Shown here piece by piece: positions 33,601 to 45,300 of a DNA stretch of 48,721 nt (position 1 is its first letter; each line of letters starts with the position of its first letter). The notes under the pieces were generated by a model that was not told the origin of the DNA, ran no database searches, and worked only from the letters and a program-made list of their open reading frames with translations. Source of the stretch: Auxenochlorella pyrenoidosa (Eukaryota; Chlorophyta; Trebouxiophyceae; Chlorellales; Chlorellaceae). The DNA is taken from NCBI GenBank assembly GCA_001430745.1, contig KQ481946.1, forward strand, positions 763,681-812,401, read 5' to 3'. The translations under genes and the position numbers were made by a program.

Positions 33601-36600
33601 CAGGCCAAGCGTATCAAAAACCAGGTGGGGAGCTAGCGTCTGTCTATACCGCTTGCTTGGTTTGCTTGACTCTGGTGGGCTCAACAGAATGCCGTCTTAC
33701 TCACCCTGCTGTCAGAGCTCCCACTTCCATGGATTTGCACTGTGCGCTGCTTGATTGTGCTTGACGGATGCCTCTCCTGCATGCTCCAGGCCGTGGTCAA
33801 TGAGGACACGGATGGCGACAGAGCGGCCCTGAAGCGGGAGATCAAGAGACTGCAAGAGGAGCTGGCTGCATCTCGAAGGGCCCAGGCCCAAGCGGCTGTG
33901 CTGTCAGCCGCCAGCGGCAGCTCGGCTGCAGCTGCTGGGGCGGCTGCCGGGAGCGGCAGCGGGTTTGAAGGCGTGGCGGCAGCAGAGCAGCAGAGAGGCA
34001 CGCCTGCTCGGCTGGCAGCTGCGGCTGATGCCATGCTTGCTGCCGCATCTCCAAGTGCCGGGGAGGTGAGCAGACACAGTGGGCAGCTGTCAGACAAGAT
34101 GGCATGTCTCCAGCCTTCCTGCCGACACCATGATGCAGGCAGCATCCCTCAAGAGGAACTGCTGTGTACTGCTTCGCTGCCTCACAACGCATCCTTCTCC
34201 ATTGTGCAGACTGCAGCTCGACGGGCAGCGTTGATGGGTGCACTGCGGCGCGAGGATGCTGCCATCAAGGATGTGAAGCGCCTGGAGGCAGAGCTGGAGG
34301 GCATGCGGGGGCTGCTCAAGGTGGGCAAGGCGCCACATGCGTGAAACCATAAGCGTGTGCAAGTCCTGAAATTGATCAGCCGCTGCTGTGCTTTGGACTT
34401 GCATCGCCTGTTGGGTGTTGCTGGGTATCCATACCAGCAGTATCTGCTCTTCTCGAGGTGCAGGCCAAGGAGAGCGACTTGCAGCGAGCACAGATGATGA
34501 TGAAGCTGAAGGAGTCCCGCCTCGCACGCCTGCAGAGTGAGCTGTGCAGCTGTGCAGCTGCAGCCCCCGCCTGCGCTCAGCACGGAAAAGTGTGCCAGTC
34601 CGACCCATCACGGATGACAGCCATTGTTTAGTCTGCACCGCATCTCCAGCATGAGTTTGTGCCATGCGCCACACCCTGCAGGCGGCAGCGCTGACACCTC
34701 GGCCGAGGTGGCAGGCCTGCAGCGCGAGATTGAGCTGCTGCGCGCCAAGGTGGAGGCGCACCCAGAGGTCAAGCGCTTTGCGGTGGAGAACCTCAAGCTG
34801 TCCGAGGCAAGGACACGCATGGCTGGGGGCACCAAGGGCGGCCTGGAGGTTGGCTCTGCGCACAGCAAGACGTCAGCGCATCAAGCTGCCAAACTGTGCA
34901 GACCTGGCTGCAGCTAGTTGGCCTGATACCCACGCATTTTGTGGCATGCCGTGCCATGCCAAGTCACCTGCACTTCCCTGGGCTTGCAAGCAGGAGGTGC
35001 GGCGGTACGAGGGCATCGTCAAGCGGCAGGAGCTGGAGGCGCTCCATGTGGATGTCGACGCCCTGCGCAGCGAGATGCTGTCCCTGGAGGACGAGCTGAA
35101 GCGGGCGCAGGTGGGAGGCTGCCGGGGAACATCTGGGTCTGCTGGCAGCGCTGCTTGGACACCTTGAAGGCACCCAGGCAGGCGCACAAGCATCTGATGG
35201 CTGGGCGCATGGCTGCTGGCTGTACCCTTGCCCAGCAATGAGCGATGGGCAGGGAGAGAGGAGTCGGGATTTGTGTGGGGTGTGTAGCAGGGTGTCACGC
35301 AGCGCTTTGCCATTGGTTATGGTGCACGCTGCGCAGGAACGCGTGGCCTGCCTTGATCTTGCAGGGCGAGGGAGCACTGGCAGCTGAGCAGGTGGCTGCA
35401 GCTCGCCGCCAGGCTGAGCTGGCTGCGGAGAGCATCCGCGCCAAGGCGGTGGAGGAGACGCAAGCCAAGGCGGTGCGAAGTTGAAGAGGGCTTGGTTTCT
35501 GCGCTCCCTGTGCATTTGATGCCTTGCTACGCCGGCAGATTCCATTTATAACCGAACATTGATCACCACCCATTGTGTGCTGTTTGGCCCCACGGCAGGC
35601 TGTGGAGCTGTCACAACTGCGCCAGCAGCTGCTGGAGCAGCAGCGTGCCGCTCGAGAGGCAGAGGGGCAGCTGTCTGCTGCTGCTCAGGACAAGGAGGAG
35701 CTGGCTGCCCGGGTGGCGCTCCTGCAGGAAACTGTGGAGCAGCTGGAGAGGTGGGCTGTGCCTGGGTCCATGCATGCATGCACACGCAGCCACACCGTGA
35801 GGGCTGGGAAAAGCTAGCGCCATCTCGTCCACTGCTTGGCATGCTTGAAGCGACTCGAGCACTTGGTGTTTGCATCTGTTTTCCATGCAGCTCTCATGCC
35901 GCACTGCACGGCGAGCTGAGCCCTGTCAAGCGGCAGGCACGGCATTACGAGCAGGATCTGGCACTGGCGCGCCAAGAGACAATGGTACGACTGCCCGCTC
36001 GGGCTTGCGTGCAGGGCACACCCATGGCTGTCGAAACGCCCAACCCTTCCTGTGAACACCAGATTTGATTGCTCCTCAGGGCCGCGTCGCGGGCTGTGCA
36101 TTGTCTGTTGTGTTTGCATACCCGTCTAATTCATGCTGACACCCCTGCTCCTGCAGGCTGCCAAGATGCATGCCTCAAGCGAGGCCACTCTCCGGTCGCA
36201 GGCTGAGCTGGCCACCCAGCAGCTGCAGACGCAGCTTGCGGCACTGCACGCAGAGGCAGCTGCGATGCGGGCCTCAAATCAGGTTTGTGGACCTTTGCTG
36301 GCGTAATGTGTGCTGAGCAAGCCTGTCCAACACTGGCAGCCCCATGTGAAGAGTCAGGCCTCCTGTCCGCGCGCGCTGCAATCTTGCGGCTCATCACCAG
36401 GGTTGTTTCTTCTACCCACGTACGCAGGAGCTGCTCCGAGCCAAGAGCGATGCCGAGGAGCAGCGCGAGCTTGCAGTCGGGTGAGACAGCACAGTCCCAG
36501 CGCTGCCTGCCTGCTGCAGGGTCACCCTTGCCAGGGTCACCCTCATCCTTTACCACAATGAACTACCGCATTTTGATCTACAATGTTGTTCATGATCTGC

Positions 36601-39600
36601 AGCGTCGAAGCAGAGCTGGGGCTACTGCGCTCCCAGCTGCAGCGCCAGCAAGCTGTTGCTGCTGAGCAGCAGGCGTCGCACGCGGATGCGCTGAGGCAGC
36701 TGGATAGCAGCAGGTGGGCATGGGCCAAAGGCCCGAATGTAGCACAATTGGATAAATGAGCTCAGCATGAGACTGCCAGCTTGTGGGCTCAGCTTGTCAT
36801 GTTGCGCTGCTGGTTACAATGCAAATATTTAGCAAGACATGCTTCCATGGCCACCCATCCTGTTGCAGGCAGCGCACCCTTGCTCTGGAGCAGGAGGTGC
36901 AGACCTCACAGCAGGAGTTGTTGCGGGCACAAGAAGAGCTGTTGCGCAGGCAGGCAGATCATGAAGCCGCTCAGACTGCAGCAGCGGCGCGCATCGTAGG
37001 TGAGGGCCAAGCTAAGGGATGTGGTCAGGTGACAAGCACGTGCGCAGTTGTCTGTGCATTTGAACCCAACGCACATGATCGTGGGCCATACAGGAGGTAT
37101 GAAGGAGTCAAGGCCTGTACTTCATTCATTCCTTGCTGCAGCCGCTGCCAAGGCGGCAGAAGACCTGCAAGGGGAGCTGGACAGCCGGTCGGCTTGTGTT
37201 GCGGAGCTGCAGGCGGCTCACGAGGAGCTGCAGGTGGGCGCTCACAGCTGCCCATAGCCTTGCTCCTGCAGCATTAAGCACTGCTATCAAAATCAATTGC
37301 CACGTGCGCAGAGGTGCTCGTGACTTGCCCTGGCAGCTGGCAGCCCTGCACTTTCAAGCCAGTGCGTCACTGTCCCATATCTCTGCAGGGGCAGGTCGAT
37401 GAACTGACCCAGCGGTGCACCCAGTTGCATGATGAGAACGGCCACCTGACCAGCATGCTGGCCCAGCGCGATAACGAGCTGCAGGGTGTGAAAGGGATCC
37501 TGTCCAGGGGATCGTGCTGTCCAACCGCATGCGTGCGCTTGAACACCTCTGGTGTTTGCAGCCCTGTGCTGCACTTCACCCATATCAGGCAGCATTGCTT
37601 TTTGTGCTGTGATCCCCCACATTTTGTCCTGTATCCTGTGCAGAGATGGAGGGATCGCTGGAGGAGAAGGATGCGCAGCTGGAGCAGCAGAAGGCGTGCG
37701 CCGCCAGGCTGGAGGGTGAGGCCGGCAGCTGACCGGGCCAACATGCGCTGGCAGCCGTTGTCAACAAAACAATTCTGTGGAGGTGCAGGCCCAAAACGCG
37801 CATGGACAAGCTGCCCCAAAACTGAATGCTGGCACATGCTTCAGCGAAACGATCCCTGCTGTGCTGCAGGCGAGCTGGGTGCGGCCCAGGCTGACCTGGC
37901 CGCCAGGGGCGAGGAGCTGGCAGCTGCCAGCGCCGAGCTGGAGGCGAGCCGTGCCAAGCTGGCAGAGGTCACCGCTGCCATGCAGGACGCCCATGAGCAG
38001 CTCATGGAGCTGCAGGTGCAGCCCTAACTGGAGTGGTGGCATTCAGATGCTCAAAGCAGGGTGTCGCGCATTGCCTGGGATCAGTGGACTGCCATGTGCT
38101 GCAGCGCCCTCCCCGTTTATCTCACATGTCCGTCAGTACTGCGCAGTGCAGTTTGTCTGACTCGGCTCCAGCGTGGCCTTCTCCCCGTGCAGGACCGCCT
38201 GACAGTGGTGGAAGAGCAGCATGCACAGGCAGAGTACGAGCTCAGCGACAAGTCTGCCAGCCTGGCAGAGGCGCAGGAGCAGCTGGCCGAGGTACGGCGC
38301 CACCTGGCCGACGTACGGCAGGCGCAGGCTCAGGCGGCGGCTGCTGGCGCAGAGCAGAGCAAGGCCGCCGAGCACGCAGCAACAGAGCTGGAGGCGGAGC
38401 GTGCACGCACTGCCGAACTGGTGGCTGCCTTGGCCGAGGCTGAGGGGGCTCTGGAGGCGCAGCAGGCGGCTGCGCTTGCGTCAGCTGCTGCGCTGGCGGC
38501 TCGGGTGGCAGAGCTGGAGGCGCAGCGCTCAGCAACAGGACCAGCGGAGCAGCGGGCCAGTGAGCTGGCGGCTCAGCTGCGGCAGATGCAGCATGTCACG
38601 CTCGTGGAGAAGGAGCAGCAGGTGCGGTGCCCGGGGTGGTGCTGGCCGACAGCGGTGCAGGCGCGTGGCTGCCAGCATCATTCCTACTGCCAAGGCCCCT
38701 GCTCATGCCACTTGCCATTCCTCGGCTCTCTGTTTCACCTCCACGATACTTTGCGACTGCTCGGTTTCAATGATGCCCATGCCCTGCAGCTGCTGCTGGG
38801 CCGCGCCGAGGTCAAAGAGCTCCGGGAGCAGCTGGCTGCACAGGAGGAGGCTGCGGAGAAGCTGCAGGTGGGTGCTGCATGGCTTTTTTTTGCTTTTTTT
38901 TTGGGTGGGTGGAGGGGGGCAACATGTTGATGGCGCATTCAAGCAGGCTGCACAGGCGGCTTCTTCTTGTTGAAGCACAAGACGAAACGGCATGTGCACT
39001 CTTAAAATACCTGCCCCGCAGCTACCCGTGGCAGTCACTCCTGCCCGGTCTGCGCCTTGCCATGCTTGGCTTTGCAGGCGCAGCTGGAGGCGCGTGATGC
39101 AGACATTGCGCGCCTGCGCCACGACATGGCCGCTGAGGTCAGCGAGGCGGCGCAGCAGGTGCAGCACCTCTTGGCGGCGCAGGGCCGCGTGGCAGCGCTA
39201 GAAGAGGAGCTGGCGGCAGCACGGCATGCGGCAGAGGAGAAGGATGGCCAGGTGAGCAGGCGCGGGCAAGCATTTGAGGCAGTGCAGCAGGCAGGGCATG
39301 CAGCTCCAGCTGAGGAAGCTCGTGCCATCTCTGTTGCAATGACAACTTCTGTGCCCATGTGCCCCGCCTCCCTTTGCCCCTGCAGTGCGCGCAGCTGCCT
39401 CTCAAGGTCGCGGAAGCTGTGGCTGCGGCGCGGGCTGATGCCCGTGTGGAGATTGATCGCCTTGAGCAGCTTCTGGCGCAGGTCAGAGGGTTGGGATAGA
39501 GCCTGTTGGAGGAGGCAAATGCTGCAAACCTGGGCGGGCTGTCCACCATTTTTGAAACTGACCGCTGCCATGACTGCCGCCAAAGCTGCTCGCCAGCGGG

Positions 39601-41832
39601 CGCTTGCTCTGCTGTGATCATTGCCTGCATTGTGATCTGTGCTAATTTCTCACGTTGGTCATGCAACCACTGCTCTCCCCGCCACGCAGCGCGAGCAAGA
39701 GCTGGCTATGCTGCGTCAAGAGTTCGAGGACTCGCAGGCCGCACTTGCAGAGGCTGCCAGCATGACCACCACTCAGGCGCAGGTAACTCCCTTTAGCACC
39801 TCGATGCTGGGAGGCAGGCGCAGTCATGCTCCTACCATCACTTGCCACACCTGGTGCTGCATTGCAGCTCACCACCTCACAATGCTCCTCTCGCCCGTGC
39901 TGTGCAGGAGCAGATTGAGCAGCTGGTGGCAGAGCGCGAGGCGTGGATAGAGGAGGTGCAGGCGCAGCGTGCCGAGGCCACAGGCGAGCCTGCCTGTCAG
40001 CAGTTTGGGTGCGGGGGCAAGCTGCCCGTAAGCCCTATAACTCTGCTTGACAACTGCAGAGTGCACCAGTCTTTTCTCCCGGCTTGTGGCAGCTCTGCAA
40101 GCTCCTGTTTGCCCTCTCCCCACACGCTTGCTTGCAGCCGCCGTGGAGTCTTGCCGCGCGCTGGAGCGGCGCTGCGCTGAGCTCAGCGAGGAGCGCGCCA
40201 GCCTGGCGGCGGCCCTGGCAGAGGTGCAGGAGCGGGCGGGCAGGCTGGAGGCGGAGCTGACTCACCTGACGGGCCAGCAGAACCTGAACCAGCGCATCCA
40301 GTACCACAAAAAGGTGGGAGGGGGGGGGAGAGAGCTGGGGGGGGAGGAGGCACAGGGCAGTGAGAACGCTGCAGCCCACCCACGGCAATGCTACCTTCCA
40401 GGACGGGCCTGTCTTCTTTAGTCTTAAATAAATAAGTCCAGGCGGCATAATTCAGCCCAGCCTACAAACATGCTGCATGAGGCAGGGTCGCTGCCCCAGC
40501 GGTACCGACGCAGTGGCGTCTGTCTGACGCGTGAGGTGGGGTGGCCCCACGCCTGCAGGTCAAGGAGGAGAACGACGCGCTGCGCGAGGAGCTGGGCCGC
40601 CTGCGCATCGACCACCACCGCGCTCAGGTAGGACTCCCTGCTGGAAAGATCAGAGCTGCGCAGCCGACGTGCATGGCTGGCATGCCCACAGCTGCAGGGA
40701 GGTCCCCACTGCTGTCCCACCGCCGCCGGCGGTTGTTCAAAACGTCACTGCCGCAGGTGCGCTACGAGCGCGTGACGGCTGAGCTGCAGAAGCTACGTGG
40801 CGCCACTGGCCAGGTGAGCAGGGCGAGAACGTTTGATTTGCAGCTGCCTTCTGCCATTCCATTGGTGCTGCACCTGCGCGGCCGGACTCTGGCTCGTATT
40901 GCTCCCTGGTGAACAGTTTGTGCCCTCCTGCAGACACATCGGCTTGAGCTCATGTCATGTACCTGCGCTCCCTGTCGCTGCCATGCAGGACGGCCTTCCT
41001 GACTTCGAGTCGGAAGAAGCGCTGCGAGATGCGCTGGCCGCGACCGAGGCACAGAAGCAGCAGGTGGGGCCTGGGCGAGCCGTGGTTGGCACGGCGTGCA
41101 ACCTGTGGTCCTGAGCTGTCGCAGGCGACCGCAAGGGACGGCAATGCGCCCGGCAGCTGCACTTCGGGAGGCCGAGCCTCAACCAATGCAGTCGGGGTCA
41201 CAGGCTGTGTGCAATGTTGGCCATTTAAAACCCATGCACTACCCCTGCTGCGCCTTTGGATCCCATTTTCCCGAGTGCAGTTGGAGCAGGAGTTGGAGCA
41301 GCTGGCCAGGGGTGTGCTGGCGCTGGCGCCGCGCGAGGCGCGCCCCGCGCAGCACGCCGGGCAGGGCCCCTCTGGAGCCGGCGAGGAGGGCGAGGGCGAC
41401 ATTGTGCTGGAGCTGTGCACGCCGCGGGCGCCCGCCCCGCCCGCCGCTGCCGGCGGCCCCTGCCAGGTGGGGTTTCTTGGCCGGGTGGCCTGCTGCCTTG
41501 CCCGTGTCACATCTTTGTGCTGGTAGCGTGTGTTGCTGGCAGCAGTGTAGACTTTCCATGCAGGTGCCAAAGCTTTGACAGCCCGGCTGCCCCAACCCCA
41601 TGCTGTCGAGCAGGCGGCCCAGACTGCCAGCGCCGGCTCAGCCGCCAGCGCGGCCGCCGCGCGCCGCGCCCTTGCCGACATCTCGGCGCAGCAGGCGGCG
41701 GCCGCCCGCTCGCTGGAGGACAGCCGCCACCAGATCCGCCTGCTGAAGGAGAGCAGCAAGCTGGCGCGGCTGCGGCGCGCCCCGGCAGCGGTGACGGCGG
41801 CCTCTGCGAGCGGCGGGCCCGCGCAGCAGTAA
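30683..41832 (+). CDS. Kinesin-12/KIF15-like motor protein, about 1,679 aa
   Basis: Plus-end type N-terminal kinesin; kinesin-12 members act on spindle or phragmoplast microtubules. I place 38 exons totalling 5,040 bases with consistent phases. The first is 30683-30868, the motor exons run to 33624, and the last is 41614-41832. Residues 1-137 are a basic Ser/Pro/Ala extension. The motor (about 138-476) begins [13 protein letters not shown] and has P-loop GQTGSGKT (220-227), switch [10 protein letters not shown] (339-347), switch II DLAGSE (375-380) and the neck region [15 protein letters not shown] coiled coil of about 1,000 residues follows. Near the end [14 protein letters not shown] (about 1470-1483) matches the N-x-K-Q-K-I...K-x-K-x-EN element shared by KIF15 and HMMR. 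Introns with donors at 34807 and 39984 are GC-AG. Confidence 0.92.
31720..31800 (+). repeat. CCACCC-rich intron tract
   Basis: Long C-rich tract of CCACCC and CCCCAC units directly before the 3' splice site of the exon carrying the kinesin P-loop. It acts as an extended pyrimidine tract and could form an i-motif or, on the other strand, a G-quadruplex. Confidence 0.8.
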
Positions 41833-42334
41833 AGGTGCCCAGCAATTGAACACCACCTTGAGTAGTCCAAGGCCACACGGTTGTCTAAGGCCATGCTCCG
41901 TTGGGAAACATGCAGGCTATTGTTTGACGCACCACCACACTGTGGCATGACAGCACCTGATTCTGCCAATTTGTGCTTTGAGGGCTTACACTCCTGCTTG
42001 TGCAGAGAGCTGTTCATGGGAATCAGAAGCCGAGACAGGGTGCAGTTCTAATATGCAACAGCAAGGGCATGTCTCTTGGCTCAGGACAGATGAATGCTGT
42101 GCACGACAAATCGGGGGGCATGGTCCAGAATTGTGCACGGGGGTCCAGAGGGTATGGATGCCATGTTGGCACAAAAAGGTGTGTTGGGTGGGGGGGTCAG
42201 GTGGATGCCTTGGGCATTGGTCGGGCTGAAAGAGCTGCAGCACACTGGCTGACACTCAACATGTGCCACAGGCAGTGCTGTCTGCTGTTGCATTTCAGCG
42301 GCTGTGCAGTGCTGGCGTCTGCGTCGCAACTTGC
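41833..42334. other. Intergenic region between convergent genes
   Basis: About 500 bases between the kinesin stop and the stop of the polyalanine-module gene. Both 3' UTRs should be here. A minus-strand TGTAA lies at 41986-41990. Nothing else is supported. Confidence 0.55.
41986..41990 (-). promoter_or_regulatory. TGTAA polyadenylation signal candidate
   Basis: TGTAA on the minus strand about 345 bases downstream of the stop codon of the polyalanine-module gene. The sequence matches the chlorophyte signal; the assignment is tentative. Confidence 0.35.
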
Positions 42335-45300
42335 TCAGCCCGCGGCAGCAGCCGTTGCGGTCGCTGCAGCAGTTGCAACCTGCTGGGGCGCCTGCAAAAG
42401 AGGGAGGGCGCAAAGCGTGCAACACGACGTGCATGTTCATGTTCATGAGCTCATCCCTGGCACAGTCCATTGGTCCCAAATGTGCCGGCACGCACACATC
42501 AGCAGGCCATGAGCTGTTGCTGCCACCCTCACCAGGGGGCAGCCAGAGCCGGCAGCTGCCGCTGCGGCAGCGGCGGCGGCAGCAGCGGCGGTGCCGCCAC
42601 CAGCAGCCACAGCTGCGGCAGCCGCCGCAGCGGCTGCAGGTGCCAGGGAAGGAGGTGGGGACGGTGGTGAGCAGAGTGAGAGCTTGCTTTTCTGTGATCT
42701 GATGCCACCACTGTCCGCCGTGCACTGCCGTCTACAAACGTCAACAGCATTTGCACGCTCTGCGACTGCGCCCATAATCGACCAAAGGCTGATGCTGCAG
42801 CTATAGTCAAGGGCATCGGACTGCAGGCTGGCCTTGGCCTCTCACCAGAGGCGGCGCCAGAGGAGCACCCGTTGGAGGCAGCGGCGGCTGCAGCCGCAGC
42901 CGCGGCGGCGGCCTGCTCCGGTTTAAGGGGGAGGGTACAGGGGGGAGCCTTGATCCGCAAGAGCAGCAGACGTCATTGCACGACAGCCGGCACTGCATTG
43001 CATGACAGGCCCTGGCCCATGCACGCAGCTAAAAACGGCTGGTTGTGATCGAGAGGCATCAGAGAACAGCAGGTCAGCATGGTGCGACAGTGCAGCACTG
43101 CGCTCAAGTGTGAAGCAGATCATCTCACCGCAGGGCAGCCAGATGCCGCGGCAGCGGCCGCGGCGGCAGAGGCGGCTGCGGCACCGCCACCGGCAGCGGA
43201 TGCGGCAGCCGCGGCGGCGGCTGCGGCGGGGCGGAGGAGCAGGAGTGGGAACAACAGCTTCAGCAAAAGCCACACCGAATGGCATCAATCTCTCCCAGGC
43301 TCCAGAAGCGTGTTGAAGGGTTGCCACTCTGCCTCCACACATGGCAGGCAGGGCAATACATCAGACTGTTGCCCACGTGTGCATCCCGGGCAACGGCCCA
43401 GTAAACACACCCACAGCCCCGCACCCGCAGCGGCGCCAGAGGAGCATGGGGGGGTCTGCTGAGCGGTCGTCGCGGCAGTGGTGGCGGCGGTGACAGCGGT
43501 GGTGACGGCTGCTGGGGCAAGCTGGCAGCTCCTGCCGGCAGCAGCTGCAGCAGCAGCGGCTGCGGCCGCGGCCGCACCACTGCCGGCAGCAGAGGCAGCT
43601 GCTGCGGCGGCGGCTGCAGGAGGCAAGGGCAAGGGCAGGACGCCCATCCCAGGCTTAGCATGGCGGCACGGGCATGGCAACCCAGGAAGGAAAGGGCTGC
43701 CACGTGCTCACGGGGCGTTGCAAGCTGCGAGAAGAGAGAACACAGCAGTTGCGCTCACCAGCAGCAGCACCAGAGGAGCAACCGGCAGAGGAGGCAGCGG
43801 CCGCAGCGGCGGCGGCGGCGGCGGCCTGCAAGGGGCAGGTGGGGGAGGGCCGCACGGCTCAGGATCGTCCGGCGCTCACAAGGAACACTTCAAGCCAGAA
43901 GGGGAAGATAAGACGGCCTGCACTCAAGGCTTTTCTAAACGCACAAAGGCTGTTCGGTTTTTCATGGCCACGGGCTGCAGAGCAGGAGGCGCAGCTGTCA
44001 GTACGAGCCTCTCACCGAGCCACACCCAGAGGCTGCGGCAGCCGAGGCGGCCGCAGCAGCGGAGGCGGCCCCACCACCGGCGGCAGAGGCCGCTGCCGCA
44101 GCGGCAGCTGCAGGTGGCATCGAGCAGGAAGTGGAGGTGTCCAGTGCTTTCAAGAGACCAGGGCAGCGGGGCCAGCAGGCTGCCGGTGCCTTGCAGTCGG
44201 CTGCTCTAAATGCCAAGGAGTACCTGCCTCACCTGCACTGCACATCTGACACAGCACACTCTGCTGCCCCTTCTAGTACATGGACATGCGCAACTCTAAA
44301 AGAGGCACAGCAGACTCACCAGCCGCGGCGCCAGCAGGGCAACCGCCACCGCCGCCGGCAGCGCCGGCAGCGGCACCGCCGCTGGCAGCGGCACCGCCCG
44401 CAGCGGTGGCTGCGGAGGCAGCAGCCGAGGCCGCGGAAGCCACCTTGGTGGGAGGCACGGCGCAACCAGAGGCGGCAGCAGCCGAGGCAGCCGCAGATGC
44501 GGCGGCGCCGGTGCCGCTGGCAGAGGCAGAGGCGGCCGCCGCGGCGGCAGCTGCGGGAGGCAGGGTTGTCGCAGGATGGTTGGATTTTCTGCGGCTGCCG
44601 GATGCAGCGCAGGCGTGGGCAGCATGCTTGGCGGGGAGTCGTGGCGTCGAGAAGAAGGCATACCTGCCGGCACACAGCAGGGCACACCCTTTGAGAGCAG
44701 CTCTGCTGGAGGGGAGCGCTTACCGGCGGCAGCACCAGAGGAGCAGCCGCTGGAAGAGGCAGCAGCAGCTGCTGCAGCAGCAGCAGAGGCCTGCATGGGG
44801 GAGGGTGTGGGTGGCAGAGGGAGGCAGTTGATCCCGGAAACCACAACAATTTACCATGAATCGGCTGGCAGGGCTAAGGCAAGGACTGGTGACCATAACA
44901 GAGCCTTTCCCACTGCTTCCAGCCAGGCCAGCGGGGCAGGGGCAGGCCAGGAAGCAGCAGAAAGAACTCACAGCGCCACAGCCAGAGGAAGCAGCAGCCG
45001 CAGCTGCGGCGGCGGCCGCGGAGGCACCACCGCCGGCGGCAGATGCCGCGGCCGCCGCAGCGGCTGCAAATGAGTGGGGCAAGAAGAGCGAGGGACACTT
45101 GCTCGTGGAGCACAGCTAGACAGATGTTCTTACACGCCCAGGCAGTGGGCACATGCTCCATGGCAAGCAGAACAGGAGGCCCACAGGCAAACAGCCGGGC
45201 AATGCTCACCGGCTGCCGCAGAGGAGGAGCAGGCGCCGCCAGGGCTGGGAGGTGCGGGAGAGGGCGGCGGGGTGGGCGGGCCTGGGGGTGGGGGCGGCTT

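Noticed and set aside
41550..41613. Earlier start for the last kinesin exon at the acceptor near 41562
   Set aside because: It runs into an in-frame TGA; the acceptor ending at 41613 keeps the frame.
42500..45120. Plus-strand Ala-rich open frames, for example 43079-43462 and 44280-44831
   Set aside because: Ala-rich reading on both strands follows from GCC/GGC composition. Only the minus strand gives a signal peptide and thirteen phase-matched exons.
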